From NCBI GenBank assembly GCA_034189725.1, contig JAXHUK010000015.1:1-12971 (forward strand): DNA of 12,971 nt, written 5' to 3'. This document shows, one piece after another, positions 6,710 to 12,971 of the stretch; the stretch's first letter is position 1; every line of letters begins with the position of its first letter. The translations under genes and the position numbers were made by a program. The notes below the pieces were generated by a model, which had not been told where the DNA came from, made no database searches, and was given only the letters and a program-made list of their open reading frames with translations. The DNA comes from JAXHUK01 sp034189725 (lineage in GTDB: Bacteria; Chloroflexota; Dehalococcoidia; SZUA-161).

Positions 6710-6848
6710 AACCTACAGGCTTATTAATTGATATCCGTCTCTGAAGAATTTTTAATACTATGCTTCTCGTTAGATCTAAACATGAGTATCTGAAAAGAGA
6801 AATAATCTTAGTGCACTTGAATCAGACGATACATACCAGTAAAAATAA

Positions 6849-6877
6849 TTCGCAAAACCCCTCATTTACGCTATAAT
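6849..6877 (+). promoter_or_regulatory. Promoter for the leader RNA and the nuclease-like gene
   Basis: TTCGCA (6849-6854), 17-bp spacer, consensus -10 TATAAT (6872-6877) on the plus strand. Transcription would start near 6884, about 170 nt before the next start codon. Confidence 0.6.
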
Positions 6878-6883
6878 ACTCGT

Positions 6884-7056
6884 TGCGAACAAAGTCAACT
6901 GAATTTGCGGCGTAAGGGGAAACGGCGGTTGCCGAATCTTTCCCCCAATCCCTTGAGCATGCCTGACGGCATAAATCAGTGCTGGTCTGCTGATTTCATG
7001 AGCGATGCCTTATGGTACGGGCAGCGATTTCGCACCTTTAAACAGGTAGACGATTA
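6884..7056 (+). ncRNA. Structured 5' leader, candidate cis-regulatory RNA
   Basis: Between the promoter and ATG 7057 lie nested stems. GGGGAAA (6916-6922) pairs with TTTCCCC (6939-6945), enclosing CGGC-GGTT-GCCG (6923-6934) with a one-sided bulge AATC. AAATCAG (6973-6979) pairs with CTGATTT (6990-6996). GGCAT (6968-6972) can pair either with ATGCC just upstream (6959-6963) or with ATGCC downstream (7005-7009, enclosing the AAATCAG stem); these pairings exclude each other. No open frame with a ribosome site lies inside. No known riboswitch class was recognised, so this is a candidate only. Confidence 0.35.
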
Positions 7057-7740
7057 ATGTCGGGAATTGGATTGCTAAATGAGAAGTCGCTTCACGCATC
7101 GTTGAAGGAGTGGTACGCACAGCCAGGAGACCGCTCTGAAGTAACGGTTGAGGGATTTGTGATCGACATTGTTCAAGATGGTCTGTTGCTGGAAATCCAG
7201 ACCGGCAACTTCGCGTCTATCAAATCGAAGCTGATGCACCTGGTACATGCACACCGGGTACGGTTGATCTATCCAATAGCCCGGGAGAAGTGGATCGTTA
7301 AGCTGGCGAAGGACAACAGTGGTGGAGTAACTCGCCGCAAGTCACCCAGGAGAGGGCAGTTGGAGGATCTGTTCTGGGAAATGGTGAGCTTCCCGCAGTT
7401 GCTGGTGAATCCGCACTTCTCGCTCGAAGTACTGTTGATAAGGGAAGAAGAGGTAAGGCGGTGCGAAGAGAAGCGGAAATGGCGCAGAAAGGGATGGATC
7501 ACTGAGGAGCGCCGGTTACTGGACGTTATCGACCGGAGGTTGTTCGAGGAGCCGGCAGATTGGCTCGCGCTCCTCCCCGAGAATCTGGAAGAGTCATTCA
7601 CCACGAAAGATTTGGCGGAAGCGATGGGTATCAGGAGGCCGCTGGCACAGAAGATGGCCTACTGTCTGCACAAGGTGGGAGCGATCGAGTTGACAGGTAA
7701 ACGGGGGAATGCCAATTTGTACAGGATTGCTGGCGCCTGA
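7057..7740 (+). CDS. Putative PD-(D/E)XK-like nuclease domain fused to a winged helix; function unknown
   Basis: 227 residues, GC-rich, no signal peptide or membrane segment. Residues about 25-82 read as strand-strand-helix-strand: SEVTVEGFVIDIVQDGLLLEIQTGNF, then a helix IKSKLMHLVHAH and strand VRLIYPIA. D37 and E46-I-Q48 sit where PD-(D/E)XK enzymes have D...E-x-K, with Q replacing K. The middle (about 92-175) is highly charged with many Arg (VTRRKSPRRG, EKRKWRRKGW), suiting nucleic-acid contact. The C-terminus (about 176-226) reads as a winged helix: FTTKDLAEAMGIRRPLAQKM, then AIELTGKRGNANLYRI. I do not recognise a named family; nuclease fold is inference. Only a weak ribosome site (AGG, 7044-7046) precedes the ATG. 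It has its own promoter and structured leader and converges on dnaN with a 22-bp gap. Confidence 0.8.
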   Translation: MSGIGLLNEKSLHASLKEWYAQPGDRSEVTVEGFVIDIVQDGLLLEIQTGNFASIKSKLMHLVHAHRVRLIYPIAREKWIVKLAKDNSGGVTRRKSPRRGQLEDLFWEMVSFPQLLVNPHFSLEVLLIREEEVRRCEEKRKWRRKGWITEERRLLDVIDRRLFEEPADWLALLPENLEESFTTKDLAEAMGIRRPLAQKMAYCLHKVGAIELTGKRGNANLYRIAGA

Positions 7741-7762
7741 CCGGCGTATGGGGCTGACACTA

Positions 7763-8890
7763 CTACCACTGCACGAACATGGGCATGACCACATGCAGGT
7801 AATCGCTTTTACCTACGGGACGGAGTGCCCCGGGGCTTGAGGACGTCGTTATCTCCAGGGATACCTCATCATCGCTCAGCACACCGAGGACGTCCAGCAA
7901 ATACTTGCTATTGAAGGCGATCTTGGTTTCCTCCCCCTCGACGACCGCATCGATATCCCCGACGTTGTCACCAATCTCCTCGGCGCGAGCTGAAACAGCG
8001 ATCCTCCCTGCTCCATCCCGAGGCATGATTTGTAACCGGATAATGCCGCTTCCATCACGGGCAAAGATGGAAGCGCTCCTGGTCGCCCTCAAGAAATCGG
8101 TGAGCTTGACCACGGCTCTGGTGGTACAGCTTTCGGGAATGAGTTGCTCGTAGTTGGGAAATGTGCCCTGAATTACCTGTGAAACCATTTCAATATTCCC
8201 CATTTGGAACAGCACCTGGCTTATCTGGGGGTTGATGGTGAGTTCCAGGAACTCTTCGTGGTCACCAAGAAGGCGGTTGAGCTCAATAAAAGAACGTGCA
8301 GGGATAATTATGGCCACATTTTCGCCAACAGGTTCATCGAGAGTCATTGTATGCACCGCCAGACGGAAGCCATCAGCAGCAGCCATGGTCAGTTTGCCAT
8401 CATTGAGTTTTGTGAGGACACCTGTGAGTACAGGGCGTGATTCTTCTGATGCTGCGGCAAAAACCACCTGACTTATGGCCAGTCTGAATGCAGCGGCTTT
8501 GAGTTTAACCTTAATCCCTTCCTCAATTCTGGGAACAGTTGGAAAATCTGCAGCATTTAGACCGCTGATATGTGCATCTGAACGGGCACTCCGTAATTCA
8601 AGGTTAACAGAATTGGCGGGAACAGTGATCTCGATCTGGCCACTGGGCAAAGAGTTGACGAAATCGGTGACCAAACGCGCAGGAATAGTAACGGTCCCCT
8701 CCTCTTCAACTGTAGCCGCAATCCAGCAACTGGTAGCAATCTCAAGGTTTGTCGCCGATAACTTAAGCTGCGAACCCTCAGTTGCCAAAAGAATATGGCT
8801 TGTAATAGGCAGTACCGGCCTCGTCGCCGTTGCCCTTCCTACTACTGCCAGAGCTTTATTCAAATCTTCTTGCGAGCATGAAACCTTCAT
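7763..8890 (-). CDS. dnaN: DNA polymerase III subunit beta (sliding clamp)
   Basis: 375 residues, the usual clamp length, with three repeated clamp domains of about 120 residues each. Family marks include the start MKVSCSQEDLNKALAVVGRA, RPVLPITSHILL (24-35), the middle domain with EESRPVLTGVL and AAADGFRLAVH, the FPNYEQLIP segment and the C-terminal YLHVVMPMFVQW. The ring-shaped dimer encircles DNA and tethers the replicase and repair proteins through the pocket formed partly by the C-terminal MPM residues. The usual dnaA-dnaN-recF neighbours are absent: dnaN stands between a GNAT gene and the nuclease-like gene. AGGAG lies 8 nt or so before the ATG, and a good promoter is just upstream. Nothing in the sequence suggests a decayed or phage copy. 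Confidence 0.97.
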   Translation of the reverse strand: MKVSCSQEDLNKALAVVGRATATRPVLPITSHILLATEGSQLKLSATNLEIATSCWIAATVEEEGTVTIPARLVTDFVNSLPSGQIEITVPANSVNLELRSARSDAHISGLNAADFPTVPRIEEGIKVKLKAAAFRLAISQVVFAAASEESRPVLTGVLTKLNDGKLTMAAADGFRLAVHTMTLDEPVGENVAIIIPARSFIELNRLLGDHEEFLELTINPQISQVLFQMGNIEMVSQVIQGTFPNYEQLIPESCTTRAVVKLTDFLRATRSASIFARDGSGIIRLQIMPRDGAGRIAVSARAEEIGDNVGDIDAVVEGEETKIAFNSKYLLDVLGVLSDDEVSLEITTSSSPGALRPVGKSDYLHVVMPMFVQW

Positions 8891-8917
8891 TATTCACTCC
8901 TAGCGGTCAGTGGCCGT

Positions 8918-8947
8918 AGTATATCCTCTTATTATATACCACGTCAA
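8918..8947 (-). promoter_or_regulatory. Promoter of dnaN
   Basis: Minus-strand TTGACG (8942-8947), 18-bp spacer, TATACT (8918-8923). Transcription would start about 20 nt before the ATG at 8890, so dnaN is transcribed independently of the GNAT gene upstream. Confidence 0.7.
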
Positions 8948-8983
8948 GTGGTAAGAGAATTGTTAGATGCTGGTATCTGGGCA

Positions 8984-9514
8984 CTACGTGGTATCGCATT
9001 CGTGCGGATCATGCCAACTGCGGTACAACTCCATGACGAAAAAATGCTTTCCACTCCGGGAAATGTTACCGGAAAGAACAAAACCACACTTCTGAAAGCA
9101 CTTTTGCGCCCGAAGATTCCAATCCAGGGTATCAAGATATATCCGATCCATCTCTGTATTCTCGAACAGGTAGTCTACCAGCAGTGTAATAACCTCAGTC
9201 CCGTATCCCTTTCCCCAGTATTCCCTGTCGCCGATCATGATACCAATCTTCACCTGTTTCCTGCTCTCATTCATGTCGTAATACATGCAGTTGCCAATAT
9301 GCTTGCCCTCCAGGTTATCGATACCGAACCAGCGCTTCAGTAGATCTCCTCTCCGCAGTTCATCCACATAGTAGAGAGTATATTCTTGAGGAAACATAGC
9401 CAGTGGCTGCACACCATCGAAGCCCGCCAGCTCAGGGTCGCTTCTCCAGGCATAATCGTCCAGAGCATCGCTGATCAGCTTCTCTCGTAATACAACCTTT
9501 TTCCCAGTGAGCAA
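8984..9514 (-). CDS. GNAT-family N-acetyltransferase (RimJ/RimL-like)
   Basis: 176 residues, typical of the RimJ/RimL group. Motif A, which holds the acetyl-CoA pyrophosphate, is IGDREYWGKGYGTEVITLL (94-112) with the Q/R-x-x-G-x-G variant W-G-K-G-Y-G. Motif B follows as LDWNLRAQKCFQKCGFVLSG (130-149), the N-x-R/A-A-x-x-x-x-x-K-x-G-F pattern of the family. The acceptor (protein N-terminus, ribosomal protein, small amine or antibiotic) cannot be told. The TTG start at 9514 is supported by AAGGAGG 8 nt before it. The gene lies upstream of dnaN on the same strand with a 93-bp gap holding the dnaN promoter. Confidence 0.92.
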   Translation of the reverse strand: MLTGKKVVLREKLISDALDDYAWRSDPELAGFDGVQPLAMFPQEYTLYYVDELRRGDLLKRWFGIDNLEGKHIGNCMYYDMNESRKQVKIGIMIGDREYWGKGYGTEVITLLVDYLFENTEMDRIYLDTLDWNLRAQKCFQKCGFVLSGNISRSGKHFFVMELYRSWHDPHECDTT

Positions 9515-9691
9515 CCTAGTGCCCTCCTTGCTAAATTCTATAAGTTCCTAGTTCTTCAGTCAACCGAAATGTGATATAGTCCACAAATACAAATCCCCTG
9601 TGATATGCGTGCTCAGGTCTGTGGGTAGTGGCGATCTTCTGCCCCCACTGTAGATCGGTTAGCTCTCCTTTTCCGTCGTTCGTTGCTTTTG

Positions 9692-9721
9692 TTAGACAGC
9701 TCGCAGTTGTGATGCTATACT
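9692..9721 (+). promoter_or_regulatory. Probable promoter of the ROK kinase gene
   Basis: -10 TATACT (9716-9721) with TAGACA (9693-9698, 17-bp spacer) or TTAGAC (9692-9697) as -35 on the plus strand, about 30 nt before the TTG start. The -10 is good, the -35 fair. Confidence 0.5.
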
Positions 9722-9748
9722 AGTCGAAATGAAGCACAGGAGCTGTGA

Positions 9749-10714
9749 TTGGGACAGAAAGACCATCTCGTTGTAGCCCTCGATATCGGTGGTACGAATT
9801 TCCGACTCGCCGTCATAGACAGTAACGGTCATATCTTGAGGCAGCACAAAGACCATAGCTATCCCGAACAGGGGCCAGAGCAGGCAATCAAGCGAATTGG
9901 GGACGAGGCAACAGAGTTGCTGGAGAACTTCAATCCCGATTCGATAAGGGGCATGGGAATCGCTATTGCCGGGCTTGTCAATCCAGTCACCGGGATACTG
10001 CTCACCTCGCCGAATCTACTCAGTTGGTACAACACACCGCTGAAGGATATCTTCGAGCAGGAGCTCCAGCTTCCAGTCTCTATAGGCAATGATGCCAACC
10101 TCGCTGCCCTGGGAGAGCATAGATACGGGGCGGGCAATGGTAGCGAGGATATTATCTATCTCACAGTCAGCACTGGCATCGGGGGTGGTGTCATCACCGG
10201 CGGTAAGCTACTGCTCGGCAGTACAGGATTCGCCGCCGAGTTGGGCCACATGACGATAGACATCAACGGGCCAAGATGCACCTGTGGCAACATCGGCTGT
10301 CTGGAGGTAATGGCCTCCGGGACCGCTATAGCTCGCCTCGCCAGAGAATCGCTCTCTAAAGGAAAACCGAGCAGAATCACCGAACTCGTCTCGGGAGACC
10401 TGACCAGGGTGACCGCTGCGATGGTGGCCGAGGCAGCCCGATCAGGCGATGTCCTGGCCAGTGAGATTATGTATACAGCAGCAACCAATCTTGGAGTCGG
10501 GGTCGTTAACCTGGTTCACATATTCAATCCCGAACGCGTCATTATCGGGGGTGGGGTATCACAGGCGGGAGAAATGATCTTTGAGCCCGTACAGCAGGTC
10601 GTCGCGGAGAGGATTATGCCTGATATCATCGTGGACATCCTGCCAGCCAAACTCGGAGATGACTCCGGCCTCCTCGGTGCAGCAGCCCTGGTTTTAGACA
10701 GTACGCCAGGCTAA
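9749..10714 (+). CDS. ROK-family sugar kinase, probably glucokinase
   Basis: 321 residues, usual for ROK glucokinases. ALDIGGTNFRLAVID (10-24) is the phosphate-binding loop. GNDANLAALGE (113-123) carries the catalytic Asp115. The sugar- and zinc-binding ROK signature reads ELGHMTID (164-171), then CTCGNIGCLE (177-186), with E164, H167 and the three Cys 177, 179, 184 complete. The C-terminal half has VIIGGGVSQAG and GDDSGLLGAAALV. The likely reaction is ATP-dependent phosphorylation of glucose at the 6-position, feeding glycolysis; fructose, N-acetylglucosamine or mannose kinases look alike. Start TTG 9749 is preferred because TGA precedes it in frame and AGGAG (9738-9742) is 6 nt upstream. 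Its stop codon overlaps that of the convergent HEAT-repeat gene. Confidence 0.93.
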   Translation: MGQKDHLVVALDIGGTNFRLAVIDSNGHILRQHKDHSYPEQGPEQAIKRIGDEATELLENFNPDSIRGMGIAIAGLVNPVTGILLTSPNLLSWYNTPLKDIFEQELQLPVSIGNDANLAALGEHRYGAGNGSEDIIYLTVSTGIGGGVITGGKLLLGSTGFAAELGHMTIDINGPRCTCGNIGCLEVMASGTAIARLARESLSKGKPSRITELVSGDLTRVTAAMVAEAARSGDVLASEIMYTAATNLGVGVVNLVHIFNPERVIIGGGVSQAGEMIFEPVQQVVAERIMPDIIVDILPAKLGDDSGLLGAAALVLDSTPG

Positions 10715-11628
10715 AGGTCAAAGGGATCTTCCCAGAAACCTATCTCGTCCAGAGCTTCCTCTGCCGCCTCACGGACTGCCTCGTCCGGGTTATTCAGACA
10801 CTGCTTTAAGCACTCGTTTGCCTCGCCGCCGCCTATCCGTCCCAGTGCTTCTATTGCAGCTATCTGGACCTCGGCATCGCTGTCCTCTATAAGTTCGGCA
10901 ATGTGAGGGACTGCGTCTTCTGCTTCAAGCTCTCCGCAAGCGCCCACCGCCTCGAACCTCAGTTGAGGATGGAGACTGCGGAGCTCTTTCAGAAGTATCG
11001 GGAGCCATATGGGGTTACAGTTCAGCCCCATGGAGTACAATGCGCTGGCACGGAACTCAAGGTCGTTACTATGATACATCTGACGTATCATTTCCTGTAC
11101 ATGCGGTTTGTCCAATGGGCTGATAGCTTCGAGCACCCTGCAGAGCACACTTGGTTGTTCATTTTGCTCATCGAACGCGGTAAGCAGTGCTTGCTCAACC
11201 CTGTCGGCATCATCTGCTGACAGCCTGCCCAATTCGGCGAGCATGGCGAATCTGCCCAGGGCAGTGGCAGCCGTAGCGCGAACCGTATGTTCTTCATCCT
11301 CTATGAGCAGGTTAATCAGCGGTTCAATCAAGGAGCGCTCTTCACACGCATACAGCCCCTCGATAGCTCTAACCCTGACCTCACTATCGCTATCGGGGAG
11401 GCATATGCGACAGAAATCATCGAAATCCAGATCAAAATTATCCTCGGTAAGCTCTATCAGACGCTCCATTATCAGCCTCCGCCGTGCAACATCGATTTGT
11501 GGCCATTCCCTCTTCAATATCGCTAGCTCTTCCGCGGATAGTGCTGAAAGTTCGGTGAGCCGTGAGGTAATCACGGGCTTACTGAGATCCCCCAGTTCCG
11601 CGAGATACTGTTCCAGTGGTGACGACAT
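10711..11628 (-). CDS. HEAT-repeat protein
   Basis: 305 residues from ATG 11628, which has AAAGG 8 nt upstream; the frame could be lengthened to a TTG at 11703, but that start has no ribosome site and adds an unlikely leader. After an N-terminal helical region (MSSPLEQYLAELGDLSKPV onward), at least four or five HEAT units can be seen: DSEVRVRAIEGLYAC, EEHTVRATAATALGRFA, DLEFRASALYSMGL, HPQLRFEAVGACGEL, DAEVQIAAIEALGRIGGGEA and DEAVREAAEEALDEIGFWE. Such alpha-solenoids are protein-binding scaffolds; some related ones belong to PBS-lyase-type repeats. It is strongly acidic, with no signal peptide or membrane segment, so cytoplasmic. No enzyme motif is seen, and the partner is unknown. Confidence 0.9.
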   Translation of the reverse strand: MSSPLEQYLAELGDLSKPVITSRLTELSALSAEELAILKREWPQIDVARRRLIMERLIELTEDNFDLDFDDFCRICLPDSDSEVRVRAIEGLYACEERSLIEPLINLLIEDEEHTVRATAATALGRFAMLAELGRLSADDADRVEQALLTAFDEQNEQPSVLCRVLEAISPLDKPHVQEMIRQMYHSNDLEFRASALYSMGLNCNPIWLPILLKELRSLHPQLRFEAVGACGELEAEDAVPHIAELIEDSDAEVQIAAIEALGRIGGGEANECLKQCLNNPDEAVREAAEEALDEIGFWEDPFDL

Positions 11629-11949
11629 GGTATAAACCTTTTGAACTTCGGAGTGCGATCGTGTCCGTGGTCCGTGTCCGTTATTTAGCCAGAGCTTCTG
11701 CAAGTCTTGCTAACATCTGACTTACTCTATCATAACACGTTCGTAACTCCGAATATTCTTCTTTTACAAAATACTGCTCTCGTTGTGATGACTTGGTATA
11801 AACTTAAGTCTCAGGTATATCAAATGTCCAAGTTTCAGAGGCAACCCCGAATGAATTCGGGGGCTAAACACTTTGCTTAGACCTCCAATTCGTTGGATGT
11901 TTCTTTCTTTGCACTTTACCTTTTGAAATTTGATATTTGAGCTTATCCT
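11629..11949. other. Intergenic region with weak promoter and AT-rich repeat-like stretch
   Basis: No gene is seen. A -10-like TATGAT on the minus strand (11729-11734) could serve the HEAT gene about 100 nt away, but no good -35 goes with it. Next to the tldE stop, 11900-11945 is AT-rich with CAAATATCAAATTTCAAA-like wording on the minus strand, similar to simple dispersed repeats of some environmental genomes. A small stem TCCAA-TTCG-TTGGA lies near 11883-11896. Confidence 0.35.
11845..11862. repeat. Hairpin with CCCCGAA stem
   Basis: CCCCGAA (11845-11851), loop TGAA, TTCGGGG (11856-11862). It lies between the tldE and HEAT genes on the minus strand. No T-run follows on either side; the form resembles other short palindromes in this window and may be a dispersed element, or a weak terminator for the tldE-like gene. 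Confidence 0.55.
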
Positions 11950-12971
11950 CTAATCATTCCGTGACACTGCAAGGTTGGTGCAAAGGATATGCGGGGTACA
12001 CAGACGCCCTCCCAACCATTTGCATTCTCTTCCGATAGCGCCAATGTCCTTCAGCACGTCATAGATATTGCCTGCGATCATGGTATCCTTTACGCGGCCC
12101 TCCAGTTTCCCGTTCTTCACGCTGTAACCGAGCAAGACATTCCCGCTGAAGTCACCGCCCAGTACATTTCCCTGGCCGGCACCCAGGAGCTGTTCAACAA
12201 CCAGCCCTTCTTTAATATCAGCGAGCATATCCTCGAAGCTGGCATGCCCGTTATCAATAATGATATTGCTCGGCGCAGGGCTTGGGAGTGTTGCCAGGCC
12301 TCTTGACGCACCGCCGGTGCTTATCGTGCCCGCCAGTGCCGCCGTCTGCAGGTCATACAGGAAATTGGCCACCACTCCGTTTTCAATAATCGGCAGCCGC
12401 CGACTGGGAACACCCTCGTCGTCACAGACCCTGCTTCCCGGTCGATAGTCTATTGTGGGATCATCCCAGATAGAAAATCCGGGATCGAAAACCAGTTCGC
12501 CTTTTCTGTTCCCTAAAGGAGACGCCCCCTGGAGCACTGTCTTGCCGTTGATTGCCATCGCCAGAGGAGCGATAAACGCACTGGCAACCCCCATTGGTGT
12601 GAGAATCACTGGTAGATGCCCCACCGGCGCCGTCGCCGTCTCCCTGGCTCGCTCAAGCTGTTCTATAGTAGTCGCGACCACAGCACTGGCGTCGCTGAGC
12701 GGATGACACGAGCTCTCTGTATCACCCACAAAAAGCATATCCGTGCCCCTGATAAGCACGCCCTCGATGCCGAAGCCGAAGACGCTCTTCTTATAGGTCG
12801 CTTTCCCTCCTCTGGAGTTGATAATATCCATCGAGAAGCTGCTCATCGATACCGATACCTCACAGACAAGCTCCGGTGTATGCCTCCGCACCCTGTCGAT
12901 AAGCGATTGCCCCAGTTCAACCAGAGCTTCCTCAGAAACCGCTTCCATCCCGGGGTCATATACCTCAACCA
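11950..12971 (-). CDS. TldD/PmbA-family protein, TldE (PmbA)-type (partial, N-terminus beyond right edge)
   Basis: 339 codons are visible and the frame stays open to the window edge (VEVYDPG precedes the ATG at 12948), so that ATG is internal. Full members are about 440-450 residues, so about 100 N-terminal residues are missing. Visible marks of the C-terminal domain are LPVILTPMGVASAFIAPL, the long-strand region DYRPGSRVCDDEGVPSRRLPIIENGVVANFLYDLQTA split over about 195-225, LLGAGQGNVLGGDFSGNVLLGYSVKNGKLEG and MIAGNIYDVL. The zinc motif HExxxH of TldD is absent, which marks the TldE/PmbA partner. TldE with TldD forms a heterodimeric protease that trims unfolded or leader peptides and acts in CcdA antitoxin turnover and in microcin or RiPP maturation. 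A tldD gene would be expected just upstream, outside the window. Confidence 0.9.
   Translation of the reverse strand, partial: VEVYDPGMEAVSEEALVELGQSLIDRVRRHTPELVCEVSVSMSSFSMDIINSRGGKATYKKSVFGFGIEGVLIRGTDMLFVGDTESSCHPLSDASAVVATTIEQLERARETATAPVGHLPVILTPMGVASAFIAPLAMAINGKTVLQGASPLGNRKGELVFDPGFSIWDDPTIDYRPGSRVCDDEGVPSRRLPIIENGVVANFLYDLQTAALAGTISTGGASRGLATLPSPAPSNIIIDNGHASFEDMLADIKEGLVVEQLLGAGQGNVLGGDFSGNVLLGYSVKNGKLEGRVKDTMIAGNIYDVLKDIGAIGRECKWLGGRLCTPHILCTNLAVSRND

Noticed and set aside
6900..7056. Resemblance of GGTTGCCGAATC in the leader to the start of some ydaO-type (c-di-AMP) riboswitches
   Set aside because: The other conserved parts of that class (GGGGAACC-like and GGGGU-GAAUC-like segments and the CAGCUAACC end) are missing.
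6900..7056. Cobalamin, SRP RNA or tRNA-like element in the leader
   Set aside because: The conserved cores of these RNAs were looked for by eye and not found.
11629..11703. N-terminal extension of the HEAT-repeat protein from a TTG
   Set aside because: No ribosome site at the TTG, whereas ATG 11628 has AAAGG at proper distance and begins a plausible protein.
1..12971. CRISPR array, insertion sequence, tRNA or rRNA
   Set aside because: No regularly spaced direct repeats, transposase frames or conserved RNA cores were seen on either strand.

Overview
The window (12,971 bases, mid GC, roughly 50%) is bacterial chromosome. It has ordinary housekeeping and regulatory genes, short AGGAGG-type ribosome binding sites, several TTG/GTG starts and many short palindromes between genes. 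No ribosomal or taxonomic marker is present. The mix (orphan dnaN, HEAT-repeat protein, TldE, lone CheC, TAGGGGC-type palindromes) would fit a Chloroflexota/Dehalococcoidia-like or other environmental lineage, but this is a weak inference.

Left part (1-3408): an ECF sigma factor and its membrane anti-sigma factor form a minus-strand pair. The pair has a sigma-W-like promoter almost touching the sigma start codon. The anti-sigma factor is a single open frame that runs off the left edge and carries four PepSY-like repeats outside the membrane. Divergent from it is a BmrR-like MerR regulator with a textbook 19-bp-spacer promoter/operator. Three palindromes (32-42 bp) lie around the regulator.

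Middle (3600-7740): a two-site CheC-family protein without other chemotaxis genes, a quinone-oxidoreductase-like MDR enzyme, then an AT-richer patch with a secreted protein of unknown function and a truncated matrixin/snapalysin-like metalloprotease. Next comes a promoter with a ~170-nt structured leader, followed by a protein that looks like a PD-(D/E)XK-fold nuclease (Q in place of K) fused to a winged helix. This leader plus protein is the part of the window least explained by known systems.

Right part (7763-12971): the DNA polymerase III sliding clamp (dnaN, away from dnaA and with its own promoter), a GNAT acetyltransferase, a ROK-family sugar kinase whose stop codon overlaps that of a convergent HEAT-repeat protein, and the C-terminal three quarters of a TldE/PmbA protein that continues past the right edge. 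No tRNA, rRNA, CRISPR array or intact insertion sequence was seen.
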